A stretch of 64,000 nt of DNA from Bacillota bacterium. Its GTDB lineage: Bacteria > Bacillota > Sulfobacillia > JACIYH01. This document shows positions 28,206-36,868 of this stretch, piece by piece. The stretch is taken from the NCBI GenBank assembly GCA_030019365.1, contig JASEFA010000001.1, positions 186,001 to 250,000 of the forward strand. The letters are read 5' to 3'. Every line of letters starts with the position of its first letter. Positions within the stretch are counted from its first letter, which is position 1. Below the pieces are notes generated by a model. That model saw nothing but the letters and a program-made list of their open reading frames with translations, ran no database searches and was not told the DNA's origin. The position numbers and the translations under genes are program-made.

Positions 28206-29390
28206 TCACCCCCTGGACGCCTGGGGACGGCGGCCGGTCGCGAGGTAGGCGACCAGGGCGAGGCCGGCGGGGATGGTCGCCGCCAGGTACATGCCAGAGT
28301 AGCCGATGGCCTGGGAGATGGTGCCCCACAGGATGGCACCCAGGCCGATGCCCAGGTCGAAGCCGATGTAGTAGGTGCTGTTGGCGGCGCCCCGGCGGTA
28401 GGGAGGCAGGCCGCGCACGGCCAGGGCCTGCATGGCCGGACCCACGGCACCGAAGCCGATGCCGGCGAGTACCGCCGCCGCCAGGAAGGTGGGCAGGCTG
28501 CTCGCCCGGGACAGCAGGGCCATGGTGGCGGCGATTACCACGAGACCCGGTACCACTGCCGCGCCGTAGCCCCGGCGGTCGGTGAGCACCCCCGCCAGGG
28601 GGCGGCTCAGGGCCAGGGTAGCGGCGTACACGGTGAAGAAGGGACCGATGTTGGCGATACCGCGCTCCATGGCGTAGAGGGCCAGGAAGGTGACGATGGA
28701 GCCGTAAGTGGTGTTGCCGAGGAGCATGACCAGGCCAGGCCGTACTGCCTGGGGTTCGAAGAAGGCGGGCCTCGCCGTCCTCGCGCTCGCCGCTACCCCA
28801 GGGGATCTTGGCGCGGTTGAGACGTAGCGGATGGGGGCGGCGAGGAGGAGCGCCGCCAACGCCAGCGATCCCGATGTTACGAACAGCAGGGTGAAGCCCC
28901 ATTGGTGGATGATGAACAGGCCCAGCGCGGGGGCCACCGCCATGGCCAGGGTTCCGGCCAGCCCGAAGAAGCCCATGCCCTCGCCCAGCCGCTCCCTGGG
29001 GATGACGTCGGCGGCGATGGTTCCGGCTGCCGTGGTGGAGCAGCCCCATCCCAGCCCATGGAGCACGCGGATGCCCAGGAGAACGGCGATGGAGGGAGCC
29101 CACGCGTACGACAGGGCCGAAACCACGAAAACGGCCAGTCCGAACAGGAATACAGCCTTGCGGCCGATTGTATCCAGCGCCCATCCCACCAGGGGACGGA
29201 CCCCCACCGCCGACAGAGTGAAGACGCCGGTGACCACGCCCATGATGGTCTCCTGTCCTCCCAGGAACCCGATGTAGACGGGCATGGTGGGCATAAGCAT
29301 CTGAAAGCCGGTGAACACCGCCAGGTTGGCCAGGCTCGCCAGGATGAAGTCGCGCGTCCACAGGGCTGGTCTGGCCTCTTGGCTGCTCAA
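28206..29390 (-). CDS. MFS transporter
   Basis: 394-residue major facilitator superfamily permease with about 12 hydrophobic segments. The loop 2-3 signature is visible as VRPLVGWALDTIGRKAVFL (G-x-x-x-D-x-x-G-R-K) at about residues 65-84. TM4 carries RVLHGLGWGCSTTAAGTIAADVIP, as in drug and sugar-efflux families, and a second half repeat has SRPLAGVLTDRRG. Start is TTG at 29390 with AGGAGGAGG eight bases upstream. Substrate cannot be told; an efflux role is likely. It stands alone and converges on the 27420 gene. Confidence 0.88.
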   Translation of the reverse strand: MSSQEARPALWTRDFILASLANLAVFTGFQMLMPTMPVYIGFLGGQETIMGVVTGVFTLSAVGVRPLVGWALDTIGRKAVFLFGLAVFVVSALSYAWAPSIAVLLGIRVLHGLGWGCSTTAAGTIAADVIPRERLGEGMGFFGLAGTLAMAVAPALGLFIIHQWGFTLLFVTSGSLALAALLLAAPIRYVSTAPRSPGVAASARTARPAFFEPQAVRPGLVMLLGNTTYGSIVTFLALYAMERGIANIGPFFTVYAATLALSRPLAGVLTDRRGYGAAVVPGLVVIAATMALLSRASSLPTFLAAAVLAGIGFGAVGPAMQALAVRGLPPYRRGAANSTYYIGFDLGIGLGAILWGTISQAIGYSGMYLAATIPAGLALVAYLATGRRPQASRG

Positions 29391-29831
29391 TGCTCGCGCC
29401 TCCTCCTGCTAAGGGTGCCCTGGACGCACGCTTTGCCTCGCCGCAGGACCCCGCCTGCGGCCGCCCGCGCATGGGCATGCCCGCAGGGGCCGTCCGCTCC
29501 AGGGTCGGCGCTAGCTCCGGGCGCACCGACTGCGTCGGCGTGGCCTCCGACCGTATCGACTCCGCCAGCGAGGGGTCCGACGGTGCCGCCTCCGCCCGCG
29601 CGGACGTGACCCCTGGTCTCCGATCCGGGGAAGGAGCGGTCAGGGTAGTGCACCACCCCTGCATCGTGGGCGATCCTTCGTCCGTCGAATTACACTAGAA
29701 GTTTCGCCCTGCCACGCCCCGATCCTTCCCGCTCGGCCGGCCCGTCCGACGCCTGCCCGTCGTCCCAGAGCCCGCCCGTCCCCGGGGGACCGGGCCGTCG
29801 TCCCTGCCCCTCGGAAAATCAGGTGGGGAGA
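29391..29831. other. Intergenic region without supported gene
   Basis: About 440 bp between two minus-strand genes. Very GC-rich, with several random open frames on both strands but none with a ribosome binding site or recognisable motif. I see no tRNA, riboswitch or clear terminator in it. Confidence 0.5.
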
Positions 29832-30518
29832 TCAGCGCGGCAACCCCGGGTCGGGGCGCGGCTCCACCTTCTCCTGCTTGACGAGCACCAGGTCGCCGGT
29901 CTTGACCACGATACCGGTGTCGACGTCGTACCAGAAACGTTGCTCCGAGTCCCGCTCCTCTTTCCCCGAAGCGGGGTCGACCACCTTGATCGCCACCCGG
30001 GCGGCACGGAACTTGCCGGCCGGGACGCTGACCTCCTCGATGGCCTCGATTTCGTGCCGGAAGATGCCGCCCTCTTCTTCGGTTTCCCACTTCATCCCGA
30101 CTGCCGGGTCGAGCGGGTATCGGCGCAGGGGCTCCGGCCAGGCTGCGCGGCCGTTGGGGTCGCGTGCGCCTATCTCCACCAGCCAGCCGTCCTGCTCGGC
30201 CACGTAGGAGACGTACTCCCCGTCCTCCGCGACCACGGGAATGACCTCTTTATCGTCCAGGGTGCTGGCGGCGCATTGCTCACTCCACGTCTCCTGACCG
30301 GTCTTCCCGTCCCCGTATGTGAGCTTCAGCCCGGGTTCCAGCACTGCCCACGCACGTTTCTCTTCCCCGGGCGTGGTTTCCGAAGGGGCGGGCCCGGGCT
30401 GCGAAGGCGGGACGGGCTCCCGTGCCTGGCGGCGGAAGCACCCCGGTCCCAGGGCCAGGGATGCCACCGTCACCACTGCCAGCAGCAGCGTTGCCCACCG
30501 GACGGCCCCAATTCTCAT
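29832..30518 (-). CDS. Putative lipoprotein
   Basis: 228 residues. The N-terminus is a signal peptide (MRIGAVRWATLLLAVVTVASLA) with a lipobox-like LGPGC at about 23-27, so it is probably lipidated at Cys27 and anchored outside the membrane. A proline- and glutamate-rich linker follows. The C-terminal part, VSVPAGKFRAARVAIKV... then RFWYDVDTGIVVKTGDLVLVKQE, resembles the paired-strand DUF3108/LolA-like folds seen in secreted proteins. ATG at 30518 is preceded by GGGGAGG. Function unknown. A TTCACA direct-repeat array lies 75-135 bp upstream of the start. Confidence 0.75.
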   Translation of the reverse strand: MRIGAVRWATLLLAVVTVASLALGPGCFRRQAREPVPPSQPGPAPSETTPGEEKRAWAVLEPGLKLTYGDGKTGQETWSEQCAASTLDDKEVIPVVAEDGEYVSYVAEQDGWLVEIGARDPNGRAAWPEPLRRYPLDPAVGMKWETEEEGGIFRHEIEAIEEVSVPAGKFRAARVAIKVVDPASGKEERDSEQRFWYDVDTGIVVKTGDLVLVKQEKVEPRPDPGLPR

Positions 30519-30592
30519 GGCGAACCTCCCCGCCCGCTCCGCGACTGGATTCCCATGCCATGCTAAGGTGCCAGCGCCAGCTTGTCAACCTC

Positions 30593-30652
30593 TTCACAGT
30601 CGGTTCACAGTGGGTTCACAGTCGGTTCACAGTCGGTTTTCACGTCTTCACA
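30593..30652. promoter_or_regulatory. TTCACA direct repeats with 11-bp spacing (Pho-box-like)
   Basis: TTCACA occurs at 30593, 30604, 30615 and 30626, exactly 11 bp apart with 5-bp spacers, then a degenerate TTTTCA at 30637 and TTCACA at 30647. Direct hexamers TT(A/T/C)ACA with a one-turn period are the arrangement described for PhoP boxes of Bacillus. The array lies upstream of the lipoprotein gene (minus strand) and could bind an OmpR/PhoB-family regulator. The link to phosphate is inference. Confidence 0.5.
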
Positions 30653-30772
30653 GTCCGCCGGCACATCTTCACGAGCCGCACGGGGAGAAAGCTCTTCCTG
30701 GCAGAGGGCCTGGGACGCCTTCATCCGGAGAAAGATCCCGCGATCGGGGAGCTTGCGCCTGCGGAAAAGATC

Positions 30773-30895
30773 CTGCCGGCAACACCCTTTCCCCCCGGAA
30801 GAAATCCGGCCGACGACACCCTCTGCCGGCCGGAGAAAATCGGCCGACGACACCCTCTGCCGGCCGGAGAAAATCTGGCCCAGGATACTCTGCCG
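30773..30895. repeat. Tandem 34-bp repeat
   Basis: Two nearly perfect adjacent copies of a 34-bp unit (GCCGACGACACCCTCTGCCG core, ending GGAGAAAAT) lie at about 30809-30876. A weaker copy precedes them and a partial copy follows. Each unit contains an inverted GCCGGC/CCGGCC element, so the transcript could fold. No open frame in the area is convincing. It lies between the lipoprotein promoter region and the permease C-terminus. Confidence 0.7.
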
Positions 30896-31004
30896 GGGCC
30901 CGGTAGACTCCATGATACCTCATCCCGTGGCGTTAACCGCGTGGGGCTCACCCGGTGGGGCCCATCCCGTGGAGGTGATCCCGTGGGGCGCCAGGATCGG
31001 GGCG

Positions 31005-32543
31005 TCACCAGCCGCCGCGTGCTCGGGCCGAGCGGGGCCGCGCGAAGAGGGACGCTGCGGCGGGCATGAACCTGGTCCTCCAGCCGGGGCCGGTGGCGCG
31101 GCCCAGGGCGCCTCCCCCCGGGCCGGAAGCGGCGGCCCCGAGAGTAGCGGCGGCCCCGAGAGTGGCGGCGGCCGAACTCAGGTCGCCTGCGCCGACGGGA
31201 GCGGCGCCTGTCGCGGGGGGTGCTGCGGCTGCCGAAGAGACGGCCACCAGGGCGGTGAAGGTTTCCACCCACACCTCGGGGGCGGGAGCGGGGATATGGC
31301 GGCGCCCGGCGTAGAGGAGCCCTCCCATGGCTACGAGGCCCACCCCGCCGGCGATGGCCCCCGGTTCGGTCAGGGAAAGCAGGATCAGGCACGCGGCCGC
31401 GGCTAGGGCCGCCACCAGCCGGCCGGCAGGGGAGCGGCTCAACCGCCAGGCGGCCAGGGCGGTGGCGAGATAGGCGAAGGCAGAGCAGACCACGGCCGTA
31501 CTGACGATGGAGAGCAGGCCCGCGGCCATGCTGGCCAGGGCGGCGGGGACGGTCAGGGCCACCAGGGCGGTGACGGGTGTCCCCAGGCGAGCATGGACCC
31601 GTCCCAGGACTGGGGGTAGCAGCCCGGCACCGGCCATGGCCGCCACCAGGTGGGTGACGGCGAAGGCGACGGCCGTGGCCGTGCCCAGGATGGACACCAG
31701 CACGCCGATGCCCAGGAGCAGCTCGGCTGCTGCCGGTGCCCCCGGCCAGAAGGGGAGAAGGCCGGTGGCGGCGTCACGGGCGCACGAGACGAGCGGGGCG
31801 GGACTTACCACCAGTTCGGCGGGGGGTACGACGAGCACGGCGGTCAGGTTCACCAGGAGATAGATGGCCGAGGAGGCGGCCATCCCCAGGATCAGGCCCA
31901 GGGGGATGGCGCGACGGGGATCTCTTACCCGGCCCGCTGGGATGCTACCCACCTCGAACCCGGCATACGCCCAAAACACCGGGACCAGCATGCCGCAGCC
32001 CGCCTGCACGGGGGGAAGCCGCAGCGGCAGGAGGTGGCCGGCGGCGCCGGCCGGGTGGAGGACGGCCCAGGTGAGGCCTCCCGCCAGTACCAACACCAGA
32101 GGCACCAGCCGGGCCAGGGTGAGGAGGTCGTTGATCACTGTGGCCAGGCGGGGGCCGTGGCACACGGCCAGCGTCACCGCCAGCAGGAAGACGACCCTGG
32201 TGGCGGGCGCGCACCAGGGCGGCCAGGCGGCTTCTCCGACGAGAGCCTGCAGGTACCGCGAAAACGCCACAGGGAGGGCCACCAGGGCGGCCCACTGGGC
32301 CACCAGGACCGCCCATCCCGCCATGAAGCCGGCCAGGGGCCCGAAGGCCCGGCGGGCGTAGAGGTAGGGCCCTCCCGTATCCGGAACCACCAGGGCACAG
32401 ACGGCGAAGGCCATGATCACCGCCATGGCCATCACCGCCCCGGCCGCCCAGACAAACAGGCCGGACGAGCCCAGGTAAGCCCCCAGGGCCGAGGCCACGT
32501 ACACGTCGGCCCCTATGGTCCCCCCCATCACCAGGAGGACCAC
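31005..32543 (-). CDS. APC-family amino acid permease
   Basis: About 512 residues with around 12 hydrophobic segments. The first helix carries VMGGTIGADVYVAS, the G-x-x-I-G substrate loop of the amino acid-polyamine-organocation superfamily. TM2 has ALVVPDTGGPYLYARRAFGP, also typical, and PVFWAYAGFEVGS marks TM6. The frame is open upstream of GTG 32543 (RFLGLGQ precedes), so part of the first helix may lie further upstream, but no good start codon is present there. The C-terminal ~90 residues after the last helix are alanine- and glycine-rich with repeated AAATLG, probably disordered. The substrate is unknown. Confidence 0.82.
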   Translation of the reverse strand: MVLLVMGGTIGADVYVASALGAYLGSSGLFVWAAGAVMAMAVIMAFAVCALVVPDTGGPYLYARRAFGPLAGFMAGWAVLVAQWAALVALPVAFSRYLQALVGEAAWPPWCAPATRVVFLLAVTLAVCHGPRLATVINDLLTLARLVPLVLVLAGGLTWAVLHPAGAAGHLLPLRLPPVQAGCGMLVPVFWAYAGFEVGSIPAGRVRDPRRAIPLGLILGMAASSAIYLLVNLTAVLVVPPAELVVSPAPLVSCARDAATGLLPFWPGAPAAAELLLGIGVLVSILGTATAVAFAVTHLVAAMAGAGLLPPVLGRVHARLGTPVTALVALTVPAALASMAAGLLSIVSTAVVCSAFAYLATALAAWRLSRSPAGRLVAALAAAACLILLSLTEPGAIAGGVGLVAMGGLLYAGRRHIPAPAPEVWVETFTALVAVSSAAAAPPATGAAPVGAGDLSSAAATLGAAATLGAAASGPGGGALGRATGPGWRTRFMPAAASLFARPRSARARGGW

Positions 32544-32654
32544 CTGGCCCAGGCCCAGGAAGCGATCAGCCGGGTGGGCGCAGTCCGCCTCCCGGCTGTT
32601 GCCGGCTCGTGCGTGCAGGGACAGCGATACCCCCCGTCCAGCATATGAGGGGGG

Positions 32655-33302
32655 TCAGAAGTCGGTGCGATCTGGCGCTTCCAGGGGGTGCAGGTGGCAG
32701 GTGTCGTTCATCCTTACCACCTCCACCCTGTCACCCCGCCACTCCAGCACGTTCAGGCAGGCCGTATCCTGGCGGATACGCCAGAATGCCTGCGGCCCCG
32801 CACCCAGGGCCCGGGCCAGGAGGACTTTGCACACCACCCGGTGGGTGACGACCAGGATGGTCTCCCCGGAGTGGGACTCCGCCAGGCGTAGCAGGGCGGG
32901 CCAGGCTCGCTCCTCCACCCGGGTGAGGGATTCCCCGCCCGGGAAGGTGACGGAAGCGGGGTCCGTGGCCCACCTCCGGAAAAGTTCGGGATAGCGCTCC
33001 TCGACCTCCCCCCGGGAAAGCCCCTCCCATTCCCCGAAGCTGAGGTCGGTGAATGCCGCCACCACCCGCGGATCATCGCCATCCCAGCAGGCAGAAGCGA
33101 TGCGGGCGGTCTCCAGAGCCCGCACGAGGGGACTGGAGAGGATGGCCGCGATCCCCGCACCGGCCAGGTGCTTCCCGAGGGCGCGGGCCTGCTGCCGCCC
33201 CAGATCGTCCAGCGGGACGTCCGTCCGCCCCCGGAAGATCTCCTCCCGGTTCCACGCCGTACGCCCGTGCCTCCCCAGATACACTCTCGTGACACCGCTC
33301 AC
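32655..33302 (-). CDS. Histidine phosphatase (phosphoglycerate mutase-like)
   Basis: 215-residue member of the branch-2-like histidine phosphatase family. The catalytic RHG motif is at VYLGRHGRTAWN (His11), the second arginine in SSPLVRALETA, the acidic donor in FGEWEGLS, and the second histidine in LVVTHRVVCKVLL. The spacing matches GpmB/CobC-type small-molecule phosphatases. GTG at 33302 is preferred (GAGG upstream); an in-frame ATG about 30 bp earlier lacks a binding site. A CobC (alpha-ribazole phosphatase) role is possible, given that cobalamin adenosyltransferase is in this window, but that gene is distant. Confidence 0.88.
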   Translation of the reverse strand: MSGVTRVYLGRHGRTAWNREEIFRGRTDVPLDDLGRQQARALGKHLAGAGIAAILSSPLVRALETARIASACWDGDDPRVVAAFTDLSFGEWEGLSRGEVEERYPELFRRWATDPASVTFPGGESLTRVEERAWPALLRLAESHSGETILVVTHRVVCKVLLARALGAGPQAFWRIRQDTACLNVLEWRGDRVEVVRMNDTCHLHPLEAPDRTDF

Positions 33303-33491
33303 TGTTGGACCTCGACTCCCGGCCGCACCCATGGTGCGAGGCGGCCTGTCAGCCGTATTATACCAGGTCGGCGAGGATACGGTGCGCATGATGCCCCGTG
33401 GGGGCAACGTGAAGGTGCTCTCCACACGCAAAGAGCGGCAGGCGTTGCTGCCGCTCCTTCGCTCGCGTGCTGGCCTGGCGGACCCGGCAGG

Positions 33492-34019
33492 TCAGGCGCG
33501 GGGGGCGTTAGCCTGCAGCCACTGGGCCACCGAGCTGACGTCCTCGGGGCGGGCCGACGGGTGCTTGTACCAGCCCTTGTCCTCCATGAACTTGTAAAGC
33601 TCGTAGGCCATGCCCAGGTGCTCGGAGGCCTGGGAGAGGAGGTCGTTGCGCAGGTTGGCGTTGGATGCCTCCGCCGCGGCCATGGTGGCCCGGGTGGCGA
33701 AGTACTTGCAGTCCTTGAGACAGTCGCTGGCGATGTCCCGGTCGGAGAAGATGCGCTCGGCAGCGCGGCCACCGAACTCGCGGGTCACGGCGCCGCCGAT
33801 GGTTCCGACCTCGACGTCGGTGCCGCCCAGGCGGCCCTGCACGCCGAGGTGCCCTTCCAGCTTACGCACGTTGTTGCGGAAGCGGTTGGAGTGGCTGTCG
33901 ATCATGCTGCGCAGGCGCGAGTCCTGGCACTGATCCGACAGGATGGTCAGCTTGCGGGCCGTGTCCTGCTGCTCCCTGATCATCTCGCTCAGTTCCGTCA
34001 GTTCCCTCTGGGTTGGCAT
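33492..34019 (-). CDS. CotF-like spore coat protein
   Basis: 175 residues, mostly helical. It opens with [38 protein letters not shown] and ends with [32 protein letters not shown]. The closing [10 protein letters not shown] is the mark of Coat F domain proteins, the structural coat proteins of endospores. Two cysteines (SDCLKDC) in the middle could cross-link. ATG at 34019 follows AAGGAAGGTGGGCAA. It is related in pattern to the two small genes at 55755 and 56071. Confidence 0.75.
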   Translation of the reverse strand: MPTQRELTELSEMIREQQDTARKLTILSDQCQDSRLRSMIDSHSNRFRNNVRKLEGHLGVQGRLGGTDVEVGTIGGAVTREFGGRAAERIFSDRDIASDCLKDCKYFATRATMAAAEASNANLRNDLLSQASEHLGMAYELYKFMEDKGWYKHPSARPEDVSSVAQWLQANAPRA

Positions 34020-34080
34020 TTGCCCACCTTCCTTTCCCGTGGTGATACCGTGTGTTAATCTTTCCCGGAGGGATCGGTTT

Positions 34081-34452
34081 ATGCGCCGGCTCCTTGGTGC
34101 TGTGGTCGCGGGCGGCCACCCCGCTGCCCCGGCACGGCGCAGGGCTGCCGCGGCAGGAATTGAGCGGGCGCTGGGCGTAGACTTGTCACGCGGCGGGATC
34201 GACATCTCTGGCCAGGCGTCTGAACCCATCGACTCCGACCTCTTGCGTTCCGCCGACGTGATCGTTACTCTGTGTGGTGACGCCCGCGACCGCTGTCCGG
34301 TTACGCCTCCCCACATCCGCCGGCTGCACTGGCCGCTTCCCGACCCGGCTCGGGCGGAGGGGACGGAGGAAGAGATCATGGCCATGTTCCGGCGGGTGCG
34401 GGATGAAATACGCGAACTGGTCGGTCAACTTCTGGAGGAGGTGGAGTCGTGA
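34081..34452 (+). CDS. ArsC-like protein lacking the nucleophile (LMW phosphatase fold fragment)
   Basis: 123 residues. From residue 40 on it matches thioredoxin-coupled ArsC/low-molecular-weight phosphatases: [39 protein letters not shown], then [12 protein letters not shown] and a final helix. The CGDARDRC pair corresponds to the two redox cysteines of Gram-positive ArsC. The N-terminal P-loop (C-x5-R) that carries the nucleophilic Cys is absent; instead residues 1-40 are Ala/Arg-rich. So it either lost activity or has been truncated. It overlaps the next gene by four bases (GTGA), which argues that it is still translated. Confidence 0.6.
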   Translation: MRRLLGAVVAGGHPAAPARRRAAAAGIERALGVDLSRGGIDISGQASEPIDSDLLRSADVIVTLCGDARDRCPVTPPHIRRLHWPLPDPARAEGTEEEIMAMFRRVRDEIRELVGQLLEEVES

Positions 34453-35534
34453 ATTTTGGTTTCGCGGGGGAGAGGTACACGCCCGCCCTGCAGTGGCTGG
34501 CGGACGGGTTGGGAGAACAGCTGCGCCGGCACGGTTACGTCCCGGTCGATCCCGCCAGCGAGGATGTGCGACTGGTGCTGAACTTCACCCGGGCGGATAG
34601 GCCCGAGCCCCACCGGCGCCGGTCCCAGGCTACCTTCGTGGTTTCGGTGATACAGGTACCCGAGCGGCCGGACGACATCCTGCGCGCTGCCTACCCCCTG
34701 CTGGTGCAGTCCCTTTCGAACCTCCTGATCTACCTGGTGGGGGATGAAGAGGCCGTGCGGGAGACATACTTCGTCACCCTGGAGCGCGGGTACTACCCCC
34801 TGACCGTGGCCCCGGGCGATGACGCTTACTTTGCCCGCATATACGATCGCCTGGCGCCGCTCGCCTCGTCCCGGTTGGTAATCCGGAACGAGTTCGTCCC
34901 CGATCTGGCCCCGGAGTTGTGGAAGGGAGACGAAATCACCGGGCAACTGCGGTGGGCGAGCAGGGAACTGGAAGAGCTGGATCTCCTGCCCGCGCCCTTC
35001 CCCATCCAGGAGATCCTCTCCGAGAGGGATTTCCGGCACGTGCAGCACCTTTACGGTATCGGCGGCCTGAGCTACGGGAACCTGAGCGCCCGTCACGGGC
35101 CGCGCAGCTACTGGATGTCTGCCAGCGGGGTGAACAAAGCGCGCCTGGAGACCATCGGGCGCGACATCCTGCTGGTCACCGGGTACGACCCGGAGAAGAA
35201 CGCCATGATCTTGAGCGTCCCTCCGCACGTGCAGCCGCGGCGCGTGTCGGTGGACGCCATCGAGCACTGGATGATCTATACTACCCACCCCGAGGTGAAG
35301 GCCATCGTCCACGTGCACGCCTGGATGGAGGGGGTCCCCTCCACTGAGGTCAACTACCCCTGCGGCACCTACGAGCTGGCCAGCGCCGTGGCCGGGCTGG
35401 TGAACAGGAGTCCCGACCCCGCCTGTGCGGTGATCGGGCTCAAGAACCACGGCCTCACCATCACGGGGCGCAGCCTCCCCGAGATATTCGAGCGCATTGA
35501 AGGCAGGATCCTCCGCCAGGTCCCCATGTCCTGA
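34449..35534 (+). CDS. Class II aldolase/adducin-domain protein with N-terminal extension
   Basis: 361 residues. The C-terminal ~190 residues are an aldolase II/adducin domain: [28 protein letters not shown], the zinc ligands in VHVHAWMEG, and [13 protein letters not shown] with the third histidine. Members act on sugar phosphates (fuculose- and ribulose-phosphate aldolases and epimerases). The N-terminal ~165 residues ([20 protein letters not shown]...) are not part of that fold and I do not recognise them. Start GTG 34449 overlaps the ArsC-like stop, so the two are translationally coupled. Reaction unknown. Confidence 0.78.
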   Translation: MNFGFAGERYTPALQWLADGLGEQLRRHGYVPVDPASEDVRLVLNFTRADRPEPHRRRSQATFVVSVIQVPERPDDILRAAYPLLVQSLSNLLIYLVGDEEAVRETYFVTLERGYYPLTVAPGDDAYFARIYDRLAPLASSRLVIRNEFVPDLAPELWKGDEITGQLRWASRELEELDLLPAPFPIQEILSERDFRHVQHLYGIGGLSYGNLSARHGPRSYWMSASGVNKARLETIGRDILLVTGYDPEKNAMILSVPPHVQPRRVSVDAIEHWMIYTTHPEVKAIVHVHAWMEGVPSTEVNYPCGTYELASAVAGLVNRSPDPACAVIGLKNHGLTITGRSLPEIFERIEGRILRQVPMS

Positions 35535-35627
35535 CCCCGCCCGCGGCGCCCTTCAGGAAGGACGCGCCTGGCGGCACCAGGCGGATCTGCACCGGCCAGT
35601 TCCCCAGCGCTGGCAGCGCCCTTTTCA

Positions 35628-35978
35628 TCATGCGTCCCCCCGGTAGTTATCAGGATCGCCCGGGCGAGCATCGCCAGCGTCATGCCGACCGGGATCATGG
35701 GGGCCAGGTTCCTCCGGCGGGGGCGGCGTTCCCTCCCGCTCGCGGCGCGACGGCAGGCCCCGCGCGATTTCGGCCACGCACTGTTCGGCATAGGCACACC
35801 ACGCGGCGCAGCCGGGGTCGAAGCGGGGGTTAAAAACGCGGTTCCCGCACTGCCGGCAACGGACGGAGATGTCGTCCCTCCAGAACTCCAGCACGTGACC
35901 GCAGTGCGGGCAGGGCTTGTCGAACACGTCACCCGGTTTCCAGAAGCGGGTATCCTGTCCCGGACACCTCATGGACAT
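35628..35978 (-). CDS. Small zinc-ribbon protein
   Basis: 116 residues. Two CxxC pairs form a zinc ribbon (KPCPHCGHVLEF and VRCRQCGNRVF), followed by a third cysteine group (DPGCAAWCAYAEQC). The opening MSMRCPGQDTRFWKPGD is shared by a widespread small Bacillota/Thermodesulfobacteriota family of unknown role, often near redox or HD-domain genes (from memory). The tail after residue 75 is low complexity and rich in Pro, Asp and Gly. It is divergent from the Rrf2 gene across a short AT-rich region. Confidence 0.65.
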   Translation of the reverse strand: MSMRCPGQDTRFWKPGDVFDKPCPHCGHVLEFWRDDISVRCRQCGNRVFNPRFDPGCAAWCAYAEQCVAEIARGLPSRREREGTPPPPEEPGPHDPGRHDAGDARPGDPDNYRGDA

Positions 35979-35995
35979 AAGCGATCGCCCCCGTA

Positions 35996-36030
35996 CAAAT
36001 GCTAACCAACTAAGTTATAAATAAGTGGCC
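35996..36030. promoter_or_regulatory. AT-rich divergent control region
   Basis: A stretch of low GC (AAATGCTAACCAACTAAG, then TTATAAATAAGT) stands out in this GC-rich sequence, between the zinc-ribbon gene (minus) and the Rrf2 gene (plus). Read on the minus strand it offers TTATAACT as a -10-like box and repeated ACTTA halves, a possible Rrf2 operator. No match to a known operator is claimed. Confidence 0.35.
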
Positions 36031-36148
36031 GCCTCATGTCAAGACTCGGCGAGGGCCCAGGCCCGGCTCCCCGGGCGCGGCCCGTTGCGGGGAGGTCAGG
36101 GGGAGGCTATTATGTGACCGGGAAGGTTGGGAAAAAGGGGGGCGGCTG

Positions 36149-36583
36149 TTGCTGGTCACCAGGAAGGCCGAATACGCGGTTGCGGCACTGGCAGATCTGG
36201 CGTTGCACGGTAACGGGGGACAGAGGGTGTCCTCCCGGGATATTGCCCGTCGGCAGGGTATACCCGAGAACCTGATCGTGCAGTTGCTGGGTCCCATGCG
36301 CCGGGCCGGGTGGGTGGAGGCCGCGCGGGGTCGCCGGGGCGGGGTAACCCTGGTGCGGGACCCCGCCAGCATTACCGTGCGCGACGTCCTGGAGATGTTC
36401 GAGGGGCCGCTGGGCGTCACCCGGTGCCTGGTGAGCGACGGCGTCTGCCAGAATCAGCCTCACTGTCCCCTGCGCGGGGTGTGGGCACGTGCCCAGGCCC
36501 GCCTGCTGGAGGTGCTGGAGGGGACGACCATAGCCGACCTCGCCCGGGCACGTCGTTCCCTCGACCACAAGTCTCCGGGGTGA
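36149..36583 (+). CDS. Rrf2-family regulator with three cysteines
   Basis: 144-residue winged-helix regulator. VTRKAEYAVAALADLALHG and SSRDIARRQGIPENLIVQLLGPMRRAGWVEAARGRRGG are the DNA-binding domain; the GRRGGVTL wing is canonical. Three cysteines lie in the effector region, RCLVSDGVCQNQPHCPLRGVW (C-x6-C-x5-C), close to the Fe-S ligand layout of IscR/NsrR. So it probably senses redox state, iron or NO. Start TTG 36149, with a G-run about eight bases upstream. It is divergent from the zinc-ribbon gene, its most likely target. Confidence 0.88.
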   Translation: MLVTRKAEYAVAALADLALHGNGGQRVSSRDIARRQGIPENLIVQLLGPMRRAGWVEAARGRRGGVTLVRDPASITVRDVLEMFEGPLGVTRCLVSDGVCQNQPHCPLRGVWARAQARLLEVLEGTTIADLARARRSLDHKSPG

Positions 36584-36656
36584 CCACTCTGTGGGGGAAC
36601 AGGAGGCTGCAGCGGCTGGCTGCGGGAACCGGCAGCGGAACCGGCGGCGGGGACCC

Positions 36657-36686
36657 TTGACGCTGCGGTACGTAATGTGGTATCAA
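36657..36686 (+). promoter_or_regulatory. Promoter of the first CaCA exchanger
   Basis: TTGACG (36657-36662), an 18-bp spacer and TATCAA (36681-36686). The same boxes with the same spacing occur before the second copy at 38218, so it is conserved across the duplication. The riboswitch begins eight bases after the -10 box. Confidence 0.65.
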
Positions 36687-36693
36687 TTGCGAA

Positions 36694-36779
36694 GAAGGGG
36701 AGTAGCCCCCCGTGGAGCGGGGCGCCGGGACCGTCAGCACGGAGCGCATCCCGGTCGTGGCGACAAAGGCGAGACCTTC
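36694..36779 (+). ncRNA. yybP-ykoY (Mn2+) riboswitch, copy 1
   Basis: The aptamer hallmarks of this class are present in order: GAAGGGGAGTAGCC, an internal GC hairpin (CCCCCGTGGAGCGGGG), CCGTCAGCACGG, and AGGCGAGACCTTC. GAAGG and CCTTC at the two ends pair as P1. The class senses Mn2+ and controls exporters (MntP, TerC, UPF0016, some Ca-type exchangers). It lies about 90 bp upstream of the CaCA start. Confidence 0.85.
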
Positions 36780-36868
36780 CGGGCCTGGTGGGGTCCGGGA
36801 GGTTTCTTGTTGTGCGCCGTTTGACACGGCCCTGCCGGGGGACACCACTATCGGGGGAGGTGCATGGT

